A stretch of DNA of 64,000 nucleotides from DASUPK01 sp963724665 (GCA_963724665.1 CAVRVH010000012.1:620001-684000), one strand, 5' to 3'. Positions 7,996-17,290 are shown, counted from the stretch's first letter. Numbers and translations: made by a program. The notes: generated by a model not told the origin, from the sequence alone.

Positions 7996-10350
7996 CTATG
8001 AGATCAACTCACCGAGCCGCGCCGAGGTCAGCAGCTGGCCGAGCTCCTCTGGCGGCTGCGGGCGCGCGAAGTAGTAGCCCTGCCCGAGGTCACAGTGGAG
8101 CGCCTGAAGCTCCCGGAGCTGCTCCTCTCGCTCGAGGCCCTCGGCGGTCGCGGTCAGGCCCAGCCCGTGGGCGAGGCCGATGATGGCTGCGACCCCCGCC
8201 GAGTCCTCGCGCGCTCGCCCGAGCCCTGCGATGAACGACGCATCGATCTTGATCGCATTCAGGCGTGGCAGGCGCTTCAGGCTCCCGAACGAGGAGATCG
8301 CGATGCCGAAGTCGTCGACCAGGAGCCGAATGCCAAGAGCCTCGAGGTCTGGGATCGCGCTGAGGGCGGCGGCGCGGCGATCCATGATCGCCCGCTCGGC
8401 GATCTCCACGCACAGCGATGCTGCCGGCAGCTGGGCGTCGGCGATCGCCTGGGCGATCTTGCCACTCAGTCCCGGGTCCGCGAGCCGGCGCTCGCTGATG
8501 TTGACCGAAACCGTGAACCGCTCCCCGTCGGGCAACTGCTCTCGCCAGCGGGCGGCCTGGAAGCAGGCCTCGCGCATGACCAGGTCGTCTATCTCGGAGA
8601 TCAGGTCGCTGGTCTCGGCCACGAAGAGGAATTGAGCCGGCTCGAGCAGACCCCGTTCGGGGTGGCGCCAGCGAACCAGGGCCTCGGCGCCGGTGATCAC
8701 CCCGCTCACCAGGTTCACCTCGGGTTGGTAATGGACGATGATCTCGCCCTTGGCGATCCCGGCCCGTAGCTCCAGCTCGAGTGCGGTCTGGTCGGTGTCA
8801 CCCGTCCGCATCCAGGTCTCGAAGAGCGCGTAGCGGGACTTCCCGGCGGCCTTGGCCCGGTACATGGCCAGGTCGGCGTCGCCGAGCATCTCGTCCGGTT
8901 CAGACAAGGAGCCATCGGGTGAGTACAGGGCTATTCCGATGCTCGCCGCCTGAGTGATCTCCCTGCCCTGAACCTCGATGGGCTTGGCCATCGCGTCGAT
9001 GACCCGGTCGACGATCGTCCGCACTTCCTGCTCAGCGACCTCCTCGCAGAGCAGGGCAAACTCGTCTCCCCCCAGCCGGGCCAGGGTGTCGCCGGCGCGC
9101 ATCAGGCGCTCGAGGCGGCGGGCGACCTCTATGAGCACCTGGTCACCGGCGGCGTGCCCGAGTGTGTCGTTGACCAGCTTGAACCCGTCGAGGTCCAGGT
9201 AGACGATGGCGTGGCCGGCGGCACTTCGGCGGCTGGCGACCATGCGCACTCGATCGGAGAACAGGGTCCGGTTGGGCAGCCCCGTGAGTGAGTCGTGCAG
9301 CGCCTGTCGCGTGAGTCGCTCCTCGGACTCCTTGCGGTCCGAGATGTCCTCGATCTGGCTGATCAGATAGCTGATCGTCCCGTCGCCGTCGTAGACGGGT
9401 GAGACGTTCAGCGAGATCCAGACGGTGTGTCCCTCCGCGTGGAGATAGCGCTTCTCGGTCCTGTATCCGTATCGCTCGCCGTCGATCAGGTCGCGCAGGG
9501 CGTCGAGATCCGCCTCCACATCGTCGGGATGGGTGATCTCGCCGAAGGTCCTGCCGAGCAGCTCATGCTCCGGATACCCGGTGATTTCACAGAGGGCGCG
9601 ATTGACCCGCTGAAAGCGGCCGCCGGGAGAGACCAGGGCCATTCCCACCTGGCTGTCGTCGAAGGCCCTTCGGAAGCGCTCCTCCGCCTCGCCCAGGTCC
9701 CCGGTCGTTCGCCGGAGCGCCAGGACGAGAGCATGAACGGCCGGCCCGACGGTACCGGCGAGCACGACCGCGACGATCACCCGCTGAAGCTGCTCGCTGT
9801 CGTACCCGGGGTGCCCCGGGAGGACCACCGGGAGAAGGAGAGTGAGGCCCATCGCCACGATCGACAGGGCGAGCTCCCGGCCCGTCCCGTAGATCGCGAA
9901 CCAGATGATCGGGATCGACAGCAGGGGGTCGAAGACGCTGGGCGTGCCCCCGCCCGCCTCCCGGAGGAGGGCGAGGATGACGAAATAGGAGAGGGGGAGA
10001 ATCGCCTGGGGCCACGCGGGGAAGCGCTCCCAGGGCACCAGGAGCGCCGCGCCGACGACCAGCGGCACCATCGCAGCCGCGATCGCAACGCGCGGGTCGG
10101 CGAACGAGAGGCCGGCCATAGGGACCAGGGCGAACGGCAGGACGCCCGCCGCGACGAACGGCGCGATGCGCCAGGCGACGTTCGCGCCATCGAAGAAACG
10201 GCCCGGCTCGACGTCGAGGCCGATCGCCCGAGACCAGCCGCGATCGCCCCGGCGATCCGCAACGGCGGCTAGTGGGTGCCTCACTTTCGACCTCTCTCTC
10301 GAACTCCCCCTTCGAGCCCCACCAGGAAGCGAAGCGACCCCGGAATGCAA
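7996..10350 (-). CDS. Membrane PAS-GGDEF-EAL protein (c-di-GMP turnover)
   Basis: 784 residues from the ATG at 10350; a later GTG near 10285 is also possible. Order: about six membrane helices (residues 55-215), a PAS domain with PAC tail (about 225-345), GGDEF (about 350-510) and EAL (about 525-770). The active-site sequences RLGGDEFAL and TGAEALVRW are intact, so both diguanylate cyclase and phosphodiesterase activity are possible. The PAS domain probably senses redox, light or a ligand; I see no cofactor-specific cysteine or histidine. It stands alone. Confidence 0.92.
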   Translation of the reverse strand: MHSGVASLPGGARRGSSRERSKVRHPLAAVADRRGDRGWSRAIGLDVEPGRFFDGANVAWRIAPFVAAGVLPFALVPMAGLSFADPRVAIAAAMVPLVVGAALLVPWERFPAWPQAILPLSYFVILALLREAGGGTPSVFDPLLSIPIIWFAIYGTGRELALSIVAMGLTLLLPVVLPGHPGYDSEQLQRVIVAVVLAGTVGPAVHALVLALRRTTGDLGEAEERFRRAFDDSQVGMALVSPGGRFQRVNRALCEITGYPEHELLGRTFGEITHPDDVEADLDALRDLIDGERYGYRTEKRYLHAEGHTVWISLNVSPVYDGDGTISYLISQIEDISDRKESEERLTRQALHDSLTGLPNRTLFSDRVRMVASRRSAAGHAIVYLDLDGFKLVNDTLGHAAGDQVLIEVARRLERLMRAGDTLARLGGDEFALLCEEVAEQEVRTIVDRVIDAMAKPIEVQGREITQAASIGIALYSPDGSLSEPDEMLGDADLAMYRAKAAGKSRYALFETWMRTGDTDQTALELELRAGIAKGEIIVHYQPEVNLVSGVITGAEALVRWRHPERGLLEPAQFLFVAETSDLISEIDDLVMREACFQAARWREQLPDGERFTVSVNISERRLADPGLSGKIAQAIADAQLPAASLCVEIAERAIMDRRAAALSAIPDLEALGIRLLVDDFGIAISSFGSLKRLPRLNAIKIDASFIAGLGRAREDSAGVAAIIGLAHGLGLTATAEGLEREEQLRELQALHCDLGQGYYFARPQPPEELGQLLTSARLGELIS

Positions 10351-10440
10351 TCGGTTCCCTGGGAACTGATCGACGGTAGAGCGGGACCGCAGGCCGGATA
10401 AGGCCTCTATTCGGTACCGCGGGCGCTTTGGACATTCGTT

Positions 10441-11646
10441 CTAGCTTGGGATGAAGGTCTTGCCCTCGCCGCGGTAGGTGGGCACCTCGTCGCGAATCGT
10501 GCTCCCCGTGACCAGAAAGAGGCGGTCGAAGCGCTCGCAGAAATCGCCGGCGCGCAGATCGCGGAAGTAGATGCGATCGCCGATCCGGAGCGGATCGGAT
10601 CGCCGTTGGGGCAGGGCCAGCTCCGCCCCCGGCGCCTCGATGGCGATGCCCGTCGAGCGAGTCACGGGTAGCGCGAACATCGCCGCCGGACGCGGCCGGA
10701 AGGAGCGGTAGTGGTCAAACGCAACCGGCGCGTAGAAGCCCGACCCCGCACCGATCTCCGTAACAGCCCACTCGGAGGCGGCCAACTCGATGGACCCGGT
10801 GCCGCCGCCATTGACGAACTCGAGCTGGGCGACCTCCGCGAGGGCGGTGACGATCTCGGCTCGGCGCTCCTCGACGTCCTTCGCCGAGGCTGCCTGCATG
10901 CGCCTGACGAGCAGGTTGTTGATTGCCTTTCGCGGGACGTTGTCGCCGATTCCCGCGATCTGCGCCTCGTAGGCCATCACCCCGACGAGCTTGGTCCGCT
11001 CGCGACGGTCGATGTCCTGAGCGAGAGCGACGGCTTCGACCGCCGTCCTGATGGGGGAGCGCCGGGCGCCGACCTTGATGACCCCGCCGAGCGGCCGCCA
11101 GGAGAGATCGATGTCGATCGCGACGCGAATCGGCGCGACGAACGAGGTCGCGGCTTCCTCGATCAGGTCGAGGTGCTCGGGACAGTCGACCATGATCACG
11201 GGCGCCTGCTCGGGGTCCTCGGAGGTGAGCCGCGCCAGGCGGGTGAGGCAGCCGCGGTCGGCCGTTGGGTAGGCGACCACCAGGTCGCGCACCCCCTGCT
11301 CCCAGAGCCAGAGCGTCTCCGGCAGGCTGAAGGTGAGGGCTCCCTGGAAGCCCGGGTCGAGGTCCAGCAGCCGTTCGAGAACCTGGCGCGAGCGGATGGC
11401 CCGGCTTGCGATGCGGATCGGCTTGCCGCGGGATCGCCTGAGCATGTCCGCGGCGTTCGCCCAGAGGGCATCGAGGTCGAGGAATGCGAACGGCGCCTGC
11501 CGGCCGCCGAAGATCGCTTCGAAGCGCTCGTAGGCCTCCGTTGGCGTGGGCAGCGGCAAGGGCGTCGGCGTGTCGATCGCCGACAGCGGCCGCGTCTCCT
11601 CGTCGACAGGCGGTACGGGGGTCGGTTTCTCTTCGGTGGTCGGCAT
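10441..11646 (-). CDS. Alanine-racemase-fold enzyme (D-threonine aldolase/amino-acid deaminase type)
   Basis: 401 residues. Fold type III PLP enzyme: N-terminal barrel (about 45-280) and C-terminal beta domain ending KTFIPS, with the GGGTGS phosphate loop and GSGFYAP. The ATG at 11646 avoids overlap with tRNA-Ser(GCU). In relatives known to me the barrel begins with a V-A-S-K-S-V-R strand whose Lys forms the Schiff base with PLP; here the strand is RIASRAIRS, with Arg (CGG) at that place. If the alignment is right, the enzyme lacks the PLP lysine. Substrate uncertain. Confidence 0.8.
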   Translation of the reverse strand: MPTTEEKPTPVPPVDEETRPLSAIDTPTPLPLPTPTEAYERFEAIFGGRQAPFAFLDLDALWANAADMLRRSRGKPIRIASRAIRSRQVLERLLDLDPGFQGALTFSLPETLWLWEQGVRDLVVAYPTADRGCLTRLARLTSEDPEQAPVIMVDCPEHLDLIEEAATSFVAPIRVAIDIDLSWRPLGGVIKVGARRSPIRTAVEAVALAQDIDRRERTKLVGVMAYEAQIAGIGDNVPRKAINNLLVRRMQAASAKDVEERRAEIVTALAEVAQLEFVNGGGTGSIELAASEWAVTEIGAGSGFYAPVAFDHYRSFRPRPAAMFALPVTRSTGIAIEAPGAELALPQRRSDPLRIGDRIYFRDLRAGDFCERFDRLFLVTGSTIRDEVPTYRGEGKTFIPS

Positions 11647-11699
11647 TCCGATCCAGCCTACAATCGTGCCGCGTGGTCGCCCCGGCGACCGTCGCCCCC

Positions 11700-11789
11700 G
11701 GAGAGGTGGCCGAGCGGCTGAAGGCACTCGCCTGCTAAGCGAGTAGGGGGCTAATAGCTCTCTCGAGGGTTCGAATCCCTCCCTCTCCG
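11700..11789 (+). tRNA. tRNA-Ser (anticodon GCU)
   Basis: Class II tRNA: acceptor GGAGAGG/CCTCTCC with discriminator G, D arm GGCCGAGCGGCTGAAGGC, anticodon stem CTCGC/GCGAG with loop CTGCTAA (anticodon GCT), long variable arm and T arm GAGGGTTCGAATCCCTC. Confidence 0.95.
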
Positions 11790-11805
11790 CTTCAGAACCC
11801 TTCGG

Positions 11806-12669
11806 ATGCCCTCATCCACGGACATCAAGATCCTGGCGGCGGTCGCGGCAGTCATGGTCGCCGGTGCGGCCACGTATCTGTTCCTTCAGGGCAATGACAA
11901 GAGCCCGGCGGCGCCGACCCCCGTGTCCCTGCCGACCATCACAGCGCCTACGGCGAGTGTCCCCGGCTCGAACGTCAAGAGCAGCGGGAACTCGGCTGTG
12001 GATGCCCTGCGGTCCAGCATTCCCGTGCCGCAGATCCGCCTCGACCCGCCGCCGGACAACGTCAAGGGCCCGAGCTTCCCGATCGCGACGGTGATGGCGG
12101 GCCACAGGATCGCCCTCCATAGCTCGCCGGGGGGCAGGGTGTTCGAGCAGGCCGGCGACCGGACCGAGTTCGGTTCGAACCGCGTCTACTGGATCGAGAA
12201 GGTCCAGGGCTCGTGGTTCGGAGTTCCGACGCCGGATTTGCCTAATGGAAAGCTCGCCTGGATCAGGGACAACCGGTTCGACCTGAGCATCTCCCAGACC
12301 CATTTCTGGATCAGCGCCGACCTCTCGACCCGCCGGCTGGAGCTGCACTTCGGAAAGCGGCTGCTGGAGCGCTTTCCGGTCACCGTCGGCTCGGCGACAT
12401 CTCCGACACCGCTCGGCAACTACGCCGTGACAGACGGACTCGTCGGCCGCGGGCTTGGCCCGTGGTACGGATGCTGCGTTCTCGCGCTCTCGGGCCACCA
12501 GTCGAACCTCCCTGCGGGATGGATCGGCGGCAACCGCATCGCCATCCACGGCACGCCCGGCTCCGTTGGGGGCGCCGACTCACACGGCTGCCTGAGGGCC
12601 TCTGACCCGGACATGATCTCCCTGTTCGCCCGCGTCCCCCTGGGGACGCCGGTCTTCATCCACGCCTAG
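11806..12669 (+). CDS. L,D-transpeptidase (YkuD domain)
   Basis: 287 residues with one N-terminal membrane anchor (about 7-27), a Pro/Thr/Ser linker, and a C-terminal YkuD domain (about 165-286). The active site is complete: His248 in HGTPG and Cys262 in SHGCLRA. It makes 3-3 cross-links in peptidoglycan or attaches lipoproteins outside the membrane. The 3' end overlaps the convergent WS/DGAT gene by 14 bp. Confidence 0.93.
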   Translation: MPSSTDIKILAAVAAVMVAGAATYLFLQGNDKSPAAPTPVSLPTITAPTASVPGSNVKSSGNSAVDALRSSIPVPQIRLDPPPDNVKGPSFPIATVMAGHRIALHSSPGGRVFEQAGDRTEFGSNRVYWIEKVQGSWFGVPTPDLPNGKLAWIRDNRFDLSISQTHFWISADLSTRRLELHFGKRLLERFPVTVGSATSPTPLGNYAVTDGLVGRGLGPWYGCCVLALSGHQSNLPAGWIGGNRIAIHGTPGSVGGADSHGCLRASDPDMISLFARVPLGTPVFIHA

Positions 12670-14095
12670 GACGGCGTAGGCGGCGGCGCTTGGGCGCCGC
12701 CTTCCTCGTTGGCGCTGGCTTCGCCTTTGGCTTGGGCTTGGGCTTCGCGCGGGGGACCGGCTGCTCGCGGAGCGCCTCGCGCAGCGCTGAGGCGAGGTCG
12801 TCCAGGTCCGGGACGACGTCGCGGTCGCCGGCCAGCCCGAAGTAGATGCGGCCGTTGTAGCTGAGCATCCCGATCGAGAGTGCGTGGTTCTGGGGGGATA
12901 GGGGGACGAAGGGATAGATCTCCTTGATCTGGCGGCCGAGCAGATAGAGGGGCTGCTGCGGGCCCGGGACGTTGGAGACGACCAGGTTGAAGACCAGGGG
13001 CCGGGCCATTCCCCGGGCGAGCAGCCTGTTGATCGTGGGCGGCGCCCAGCCGGTCGCCTCGATCAGCAGGGACGCGGCGCGTGCGTTGTCGGACTCCTTC
13101 AGGCGCCGCGTCTCGTCCCGCAGCCGCTCGAGGCGCTCCCGCGGATCAGCAACGGAGAGCGGCAGGCGAACCATGATCGTCGAGATCCGGTTGCCGAGCT
13201 CACCCTTCTCGTCTGGACGCCGGATGCTCACCGGCACCAATGCCACGAGATAGTCGGGGACCTTGTCCCCCCGCCGCTCGAGGTAGCGGCGCAGGGCGCC
13301 CGCGGTCACCGAAAGGATCACGTCGTTCACCGTGGAGCCCTCGGCGATCGCACGTGCTCGCTTCAGCCGGTCGAGGTCGGTCCGGGCCCAGGCGATTCGC
13401 CGGTCTCGCCCGATCTTCACGTTTAGCGGGCTGCGCGGCACGCTGGGGCCACCTGAGGCGAGGCTGGTGAAGGCTTCGGCGGTGCGCAGGACCCGGGCGG
13501 CGGTCTGGGCCGGAGTGGTGACGGCCGTTCGCGCCGCCCTGCCGGCGGCCCGCAGCGGCTTGCGAACTCGCTCGGAGGCCGCCTGGGTGAGCAGCATCGT
13601 GGGACTGGGCTCGTCCGGATCCCAGGGCTTCTCCGGCACCTTGACGCGGGTGCCCCGCTTGCTGGTGTCGAGCAGGATCGTCCCGACGTCAACCGCGGCC
13701 ACGCCGTCGACCAGGGCGTGATGCGTCTTCGAGATGTAGGCGTGGCGACCGCTCAGTCCCTCCACCAGGTAGAGCTGCCAGAGGGGTCGCTCCATGTCGA
13801 GCGGTTCCGACATCACCCGCCCGACGATGTCCCGGAGTTGGTCGAGCCGGCCCGGACGAGGGACCGAGACGTGCCGGACGTGGCGGCGGACGTCGAACCG
13901 GGGGTCATCCCCCCAGACCGGGTTCTCGATGCCGAGCGGGATCCTCACGATCCGCTGGCGGAAGCGGGGAACGAGCAGCAACCGCTTCTCGACATGCGAG
14001 ACGAGCTGGTCGTAGGTCGGAGCTGCCCCCTCGACGATGATCGTCGCCCCGACGTGCACGTGGATCGGGCCGCGCTCTGCGTTCAGGTTCGACAT
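12656..14095 (-). CDS. Wax ester synthase/acyl-CoA:diacylglycerol acyltransferase
   Basis: 479 residues. The acyl-transfer motif HHxxxDG is HHALVDG (residues 125-131), and NVPGPQQPLYL and FGLAGDRD of the C-terminal domain are present. Makes wax esters or triacylglycerol from acyl-CoA at the membrane or lipid-droplet surface. The last 30 residues are a Lys/Arg/Pro-rich tail. A second WS/DGAT lies at 49515-50927. Confidence 0.93.
   Translation of the reverse strand: MSNLNAERGPIHVHVGATIIVEGAAPTYDQLVSHVEKRLLLVPRFRQRIVRIPLGIENPVWGDDPRFDVRRHVRHVSVPRPGRLDQLRDIVGRVMSEPLDMERPLWQLYLVEGLSGRHAYISKTHHALVDGVAAVDVGTILLDTSKRGTRVKVPEKPWDPDEPSPTMLLTQAASERVRKPLRAAGRAARTAVTTPAQTAARVLRTAEAFTSLASGGPSVPRSPLNVKIGRDRRIAWARTDLDRLKRARAIAEGSTVNDVILSVTAGALRRYLERRGDKVPDYLVALVPVSIRRPDEKGELGNRISTIMVRLPLSVADPRERLERLRDETRRLKESDNARAASLLIEATGWAPPTINRLLARGMARPLVFNLVVSNVPGPQQPLYLLGRQIKEIYPFVPLSPQNHALSIGMLSYNGRIYFGLAGDRDVVPDLDDLASALREALREQPVPRAKPKPKPKAKPAPTRKAAPKRRRLRRPRRG
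12682..12701 (+). terminator. GC hairpin between convergent genes
   Basis: GGCGGCGC-TTGG-GCGCCGCC, an eight-pair stem, stands 12 bp after the L,D-transpeptidase stop and is followed by TTCCTCGTT. It lies inside the 3' end of the convergent WS/DGAT coding sequence. Probable terminator for the rightward transcript; the T-tract is weak. Confidence 0.4.
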
Positions 14096-14158
14096 GTCCG
14101 AGCCGGACAGGCGCTGTGGTTCCTTGGTTGCCAGGCGCGGCAGCCTAACGAGCGGGCT

Positions 14159-15223
14159 TCAGCGCCTCCGCTGAACGTGATCGGTGGTCAGTGCCGATGG
14201 AGTCGGCGCTCCAAGGAGGGCGAGGGCAAGTCGCAGCTCATCGGCGAGCATCTCGAGGGCACGTCGCGCTCCGGCCTCGCCGTCCCAGGCCAATCCCCAG
14301 AGCGCCGGGCGCCCGACCAGCACGGCCTCCGCACCCAGTGCCAGCGCGGTCGCTATGTCCGTGCCGCGCCGTATCCCCCCGTCGATCAGGACCGGGATCC
14401 GCCCGGCGACGGCCTCGACCACCTCCGGGAGCGCGTCGATGGTCGCGGGCGCGTTGTCGAGCTGGCGGCCGCCGTGATTGGAGACGACCACGCCGGCCGC
14501 GCCGTGTTCGACCGCGAGCGCCGCGTCCTCTCCGGTGATCAGGCCCTTGACGAGGATCGGCAGCTGGAACTCGCCGCAGAGCTGCTCGAGGTCCTTCCAG
14601 GTGATCGATGGATCGACGAGGGCGAAGACCTCGGCGGGGGTGAGGCTCTTGTGTCCGGCCGCGGCCTCGATCGCGGGCGCCCGGATCTCAGCCGGGATCT
14701 CGAAACCCGTGCGGAAGTCGCGCTCCCGGCGGCCCGCATAGGGAGCGTCGACGGTGAGCAGCAGCGCCTCGTACCCCCCCTCGGCCGCCTCCTCGACCAT
14801 CGCCCTGGTCACCCCGCGATCTCGGAAGCAGTAGACCTGCATCCAGCGCTTGCCCTCCGGCGCGGCCGCGGCGACCTCGGCCGCGCGGGTGCTGGTCAGG
14901 CTGGACAGGCACATCACCGTTCCCGCGTCGCGGGCGGCCCGTGCCATTCCCTCCTCTCCGTCCGGATGGGCGAGCAGCTGGAACGCGACCGGCGCAACCA
15001 GAAAGGGGACATCCAGCTCGGTCCCGAGGACGGTTGCCTTCGTCGAGACGTCTGAGACGTCGACCAGGACCCGCGGCCGGAGCTCCCATCCTTCGTAGGC
15101 CTCCGCGTTCCGCCGCAGGGTGCGCTCGTCACCGGCACCTCCGGCGAAGTAGCCGTGGGCGCCGGGCTCGAGCTTCTCGAACGCCAGGCGCTCGAGGTCC
15201 GCGATGTTGACCGGATCGGAGAC
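14159..15223 (-). CDS. FMN-dependent alpha-hydroxyacid oxidase (L-lactate oxidase/dehydrogenase family); start not found
   Basis: About 354 residues. TIM-barrel flavoenzyme: YFAGGAGDERTLRRN at the N-terminus, VAPVAFQLLAHPDGE, the Lys in ILVKGL, the active-site pair VVSNHGGRQLD (His/Arg), and GGIRRGTDIATAL for phosphate binding. Converts 2-hydroxyacids to 2-oxoacids. The frame is open to 15256 but has no ATG, GTG or TTG before 14947, which would remove the first third of the barrel. The end given is where similarity begins, not a proven start. Confidence 0.82.
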   Translation of the reverse strand, partial: VSDPVNIADLERLAFEKLEPGAHGYFAGGAGDERTLRRNAEAYEGWELRPRVLVDVSDVSTKATVLGTELDVPFLVAPVAFQLLAHPDGEEGMARAARDAGTVMCLSSLTSTRAAEVAAAAPEGKRWMQVYCFRDRGVTRAMVEEAAEGGYEALLLTVDAPYAGRRERDFRTGFEIPAEIRAPAIEAAAGHKSLTPAEVFALVDPSITWKDLEQLCGEFQLPILVKGLITGEDAALAVEHGAAGVVVSNHGGRQLDNAPATIDALPEVVEAVAGRIPVLIDGGIRRGTDIATALALGAEAVLVGRPALWGLAWDGEAGARRALEMLADELRLALALLGAPTPSALTTDHVQRRR

Positions 15224-15309
15224 GCGGGGAAGGCTATTCGGCGACCGGCGGAGGGGTTAGGGTCGCGCCAGGGATGTAGTGGGCAAATAGGGGGAGAGGA
15301 GGAATCGAG

Positions 15310-15939
15310 ATGAAATCACCCCGGTTTGCGCCGTTGACAGGAGCGATCTTTGTCGTACTGCTCATCATCGGGTTCATCCCGCTCGGAGGCAACACGCCGG
15401 ACACGGACGCTTCCGCGGCGAAGATCATCAGCTTCTACAACGATCACCAGACCAAGGAGATCGTCGCGATCGTCGTTGTGGCTTTGGCGGCGCTGTTCCT
15501 GGCTTTTTTCGCCGTGGCGATCCGCGACTACCTGAGGGACACAGGCGGTGGTGAGTTCTGGCCGACGGTCGCCCTGGTCGGTGCGGCAATCGGTGTGGCG
15601 GGCCTCTTCGTCGCCGGTGGCATGCATTTCGCCTTGATCGACGGGGCCAATCTCAGCCACAACAGGACCCTGAGTCCCGACGCCATGGTGGCGCTGAATG
15701 CCCTCGACAACGACAATTTCCTCGCGTTCTCGATACCGCTCGGGATCATGATGTTCGGGGCTGCGGGGGCCGTACTGAAGGGGGGAGCCGCTCTGCCGAA
15801 ATGGATGGCCTGGGTCGGGATCGTGCTGGGGATCCTCTTCTTCACCCCGGTCGGTTTCTTCGGCTTCGGCCTGACGGGCATCTGGATCATCGTCGCGAGC
15901 ATCCTGATGTACCGGCGCCAGGGCGCGGTCACCGCATAG
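15310..15939 (+). CDS. Multi-pass membrane protein, unknown function
   Basis: 209 residues with about six hydrophobic helices: a first at 8-26, others near 50-70, 85-105, 140-155, 163-180 and 183-200. A soluble loop between the first two contains DTDASAAKIISFYNDHQ. A strong GGAGAGGAGG stands ahead of the ATG. The pattern resembles conserved actinobacterial membrane proteins of unknown role. A clear terminator follows. Confidence 0.8.
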   Translation: MKSPRFAPLTGAIFVVLLIIGFIPLGGNTPDTDASAAKIISFYNDHQTKEIVAIVVVALAALFLAFFAVAIRDYLRDTGGGEFWPTVALVGAAIGVAGLFVAGGMHFALIDGANLSHNRTLSPDAMVALNALDNDNFLAFSIPLGIMMFGAAGAVLKGGAALPKWMAWVGIVLGILFFTPVGFFGFGLTGIWIIVASILMYRRQGAVTA

Positions 15940-15946
15940 CTCTCAA

Positions 15947-15990
15947 CTCAGCCCGGCGCCTCGGCGAAGGCGCCGGGCTGAGATGCTTTT
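15947..15990 (+). terminator. Rho-independent terminator
   Basis: A perfect 14-bp stem (CTCAGCCCGGCGCC at 15947-15960 with GGCGCCGGGCTGAG at 15969-15982) with an 8-base loop, followed by ATGCTTTT. It ends the membrane-protein transcript and lies 4 bp before the next gene's ATG, so it also shields that gene. Confidence 0.85.
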
Positions 15991-15993
15991 CCC

Positions 15994-16332
15994 ATGGCGC
16001 GCAGACGTCGCGAACGTGAGCCGGTCGAGACGGTGGACTACACGGACCCCGAAGGCAACGTGCTCACCCTCCGTCAGTCCCTCAGCGACCGGAGCATCCG
16101 AAAGATCAACAAGCCCCACCGAAAGGACGCCTCCTCGGCCGAGGACGTCTGGGCGCGGCGGAACGAGATGCTCTTCGAGTACCTGGTGACCAGATGGGAG
16201 ATCTCCGGCCTTCCTCTCGACGACCAGAAGATGCTGATCGGCCGGTATCGGATGGCGGACTCGGACGAGCAGCAGTGGGTCCGCGAGACGATCAGCTCCC
16301 ACGTCGAGACGCACATCCCTGAGCTCGCGTGA
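15994..16332 (+). CDS. Conserved hypothetical cytosolic protein
   Basis: 112 residues, very charged: basic start MARRRRERE, then a predominantly helical protein. Features include DYTDPEGNVLTLRQSLS and a WEISGLPLDDQKMLIGRYRMAD segment. No signal peptide or membrane helix. It overlaps the following acyltransferase start, so the two are translationally coupled. No function assigned. Confidence 0.75.
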   Translation: MARRRREREPVETVDYTDPEGNVLTLRQSLSDRSIRKINKPHRKDASSAEDVWARRNEMLFEYLVTRWEISGLPLDDQKMLIGRYRMADSDEQQWVRETISSHVETHIPELA

Positions 16333-17057
16333 TGGACGCCCCCGAGCCGTTCACCCTCACCTACAGGGTCGCGATGGCAGTCTGCGTTCCCTTGGTGAGC
16401 CTGTGGGGGCGGCTGGAGGTCGAGGGGCTGGAGGTGCTCCCGCGAGGCGGCCCCACGCTGGTGGTCGCCAACCACGACTCGCAGACCGATCCCCTTGCGG
16501 TGGGAGTGGCGGCGCGAAAGAGGCGCCAGATCCGCGCCCTCGGCAAGAGGAGCCTGTGGGACAAGCCCGGACTGGGTCGAGTCCTCGACGGGATGGGCCA
16601 GATCCCGATCGAGCGTGCGGCCGGCGACGCCAACGCTCTCGTCAACGCGGTCGCGGCACTGCGCCGCGGCTCGTGCATCGGCGTCTTCCCGGAAGGAACG
16701 ATCTCGGTCGGGCGCACGCTGAGGGCGCGCAGCGGCATCGGCCGCCTCGCCCTCGAGGTGCCGGAGGCTCGGCTGGTGTGCGCCACGGTCGAGGGCACGC
16801 CGGCCCTCGCTCGATTCCCACAGAGACCGCGCATCCGCGTCCGATTCTTCGAGCCGGCCTCGGGCCAGACGGATCCCTCCGAGACAGCCGCCGGTCTCTC
16901 GCAGCGTCTGCTGGACGAGCTTCGCGCACTCGCCCAGCCCGTCGACGCGGGCCGCAATCCCGCTGAGACGCTCGAAAAGTACGAGCGGAAGCTCGCCGAG
17001 CGCGAGGAGGGCGCAGCGAAGCGCCGCGCCGAAGCGGCCGATCGCGAGCGGGTCTGA
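16329..17057 (+). CDS. 1-acyl-sn-glycerol-3-phosphate acyltransferase family protein
   Basis: 242 residues from GTG 16329 (an ATG at 16332 is equally possible). PlsC-type motifs: NHDSQTD (H49-x4-D54), GQIPIERAAGDA, FPEGTIS. Adds an acyl chain to lysophosphatidic acid or a related acceptor at the membrane. The C-terminal 50 residues form a charged helix rich in Glu/Arg/Ala. Adjacent to tRNA-Arg; with the two WS/DGAT genes it points to neutral-lipid metabolism. Confidence 0.88.
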   Translation: MMDAPEPFTLTYRVAMAVCVPLVSLWGRLEVEGLEVLPRGGPTLVVANHDSQTDPLAVGVAARKRRQIRALGKRSLWDKPGLGRVLDGMGQIPIERAAGDANALVNAVAALRRGSCIGVFPEGTISVGRTLRARSGIGRLALEVPEARLVCATVEGTPALARFPQRPRIRVRFFEPASGQTDPSETAAGLSQRLLDELRALAQPVDAGRNPAETLEKYERKLAEREEGAAKRRAEAADRERV

Positions 17058-17091
17058 GCTCCGACCCTCGTCGCTACCCTGTTGCCCGCAC

Positions 17092-17165
17092 GCGCCCGTA
17101 GCTCAGTTGGATAGAGCGTCGGTCTACGAAACCGAAGGTCACAGGTTCGAATCCTGTCGGGCGCG
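17092..17165 (+). tRNA. tRNA-Arg (anticodon ACG), intact
   Basis: Acceptor GCGCCCG/CGGGCGC, D arm GCTCAGTTGGATAGAGC, anticodon stem TCGGT/ACCGA with loop CTACGAA (anticodon ACG), T arm ACAGGTTCGAATCCTGT. All arms pair. The 3' part from the anticodon stem onward is repeated at 19144, 32306, 33046 and 57164, so this is the functional copy and integration target. Confidence 0.97.
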
Positions 17166-17290
17166 CTCAGGGATCCCTGCTGCGGCCACCTTCTCATGGA
17201 AACCGGACTGAGGCGACCGCCGGGGCGGCCCTCGGCGATCGCTATGAAGGCGCGCCTCACGGCGCAAGCTAGTGGACTGAGCGCGTCGGC

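Noticed and set aside
11647..11727. Extension of the racemase-fold gene to 11727
   Set aside because: It would run into tRNA-Ser(GCU), and the added residues are low-complexity Arg/Pro.
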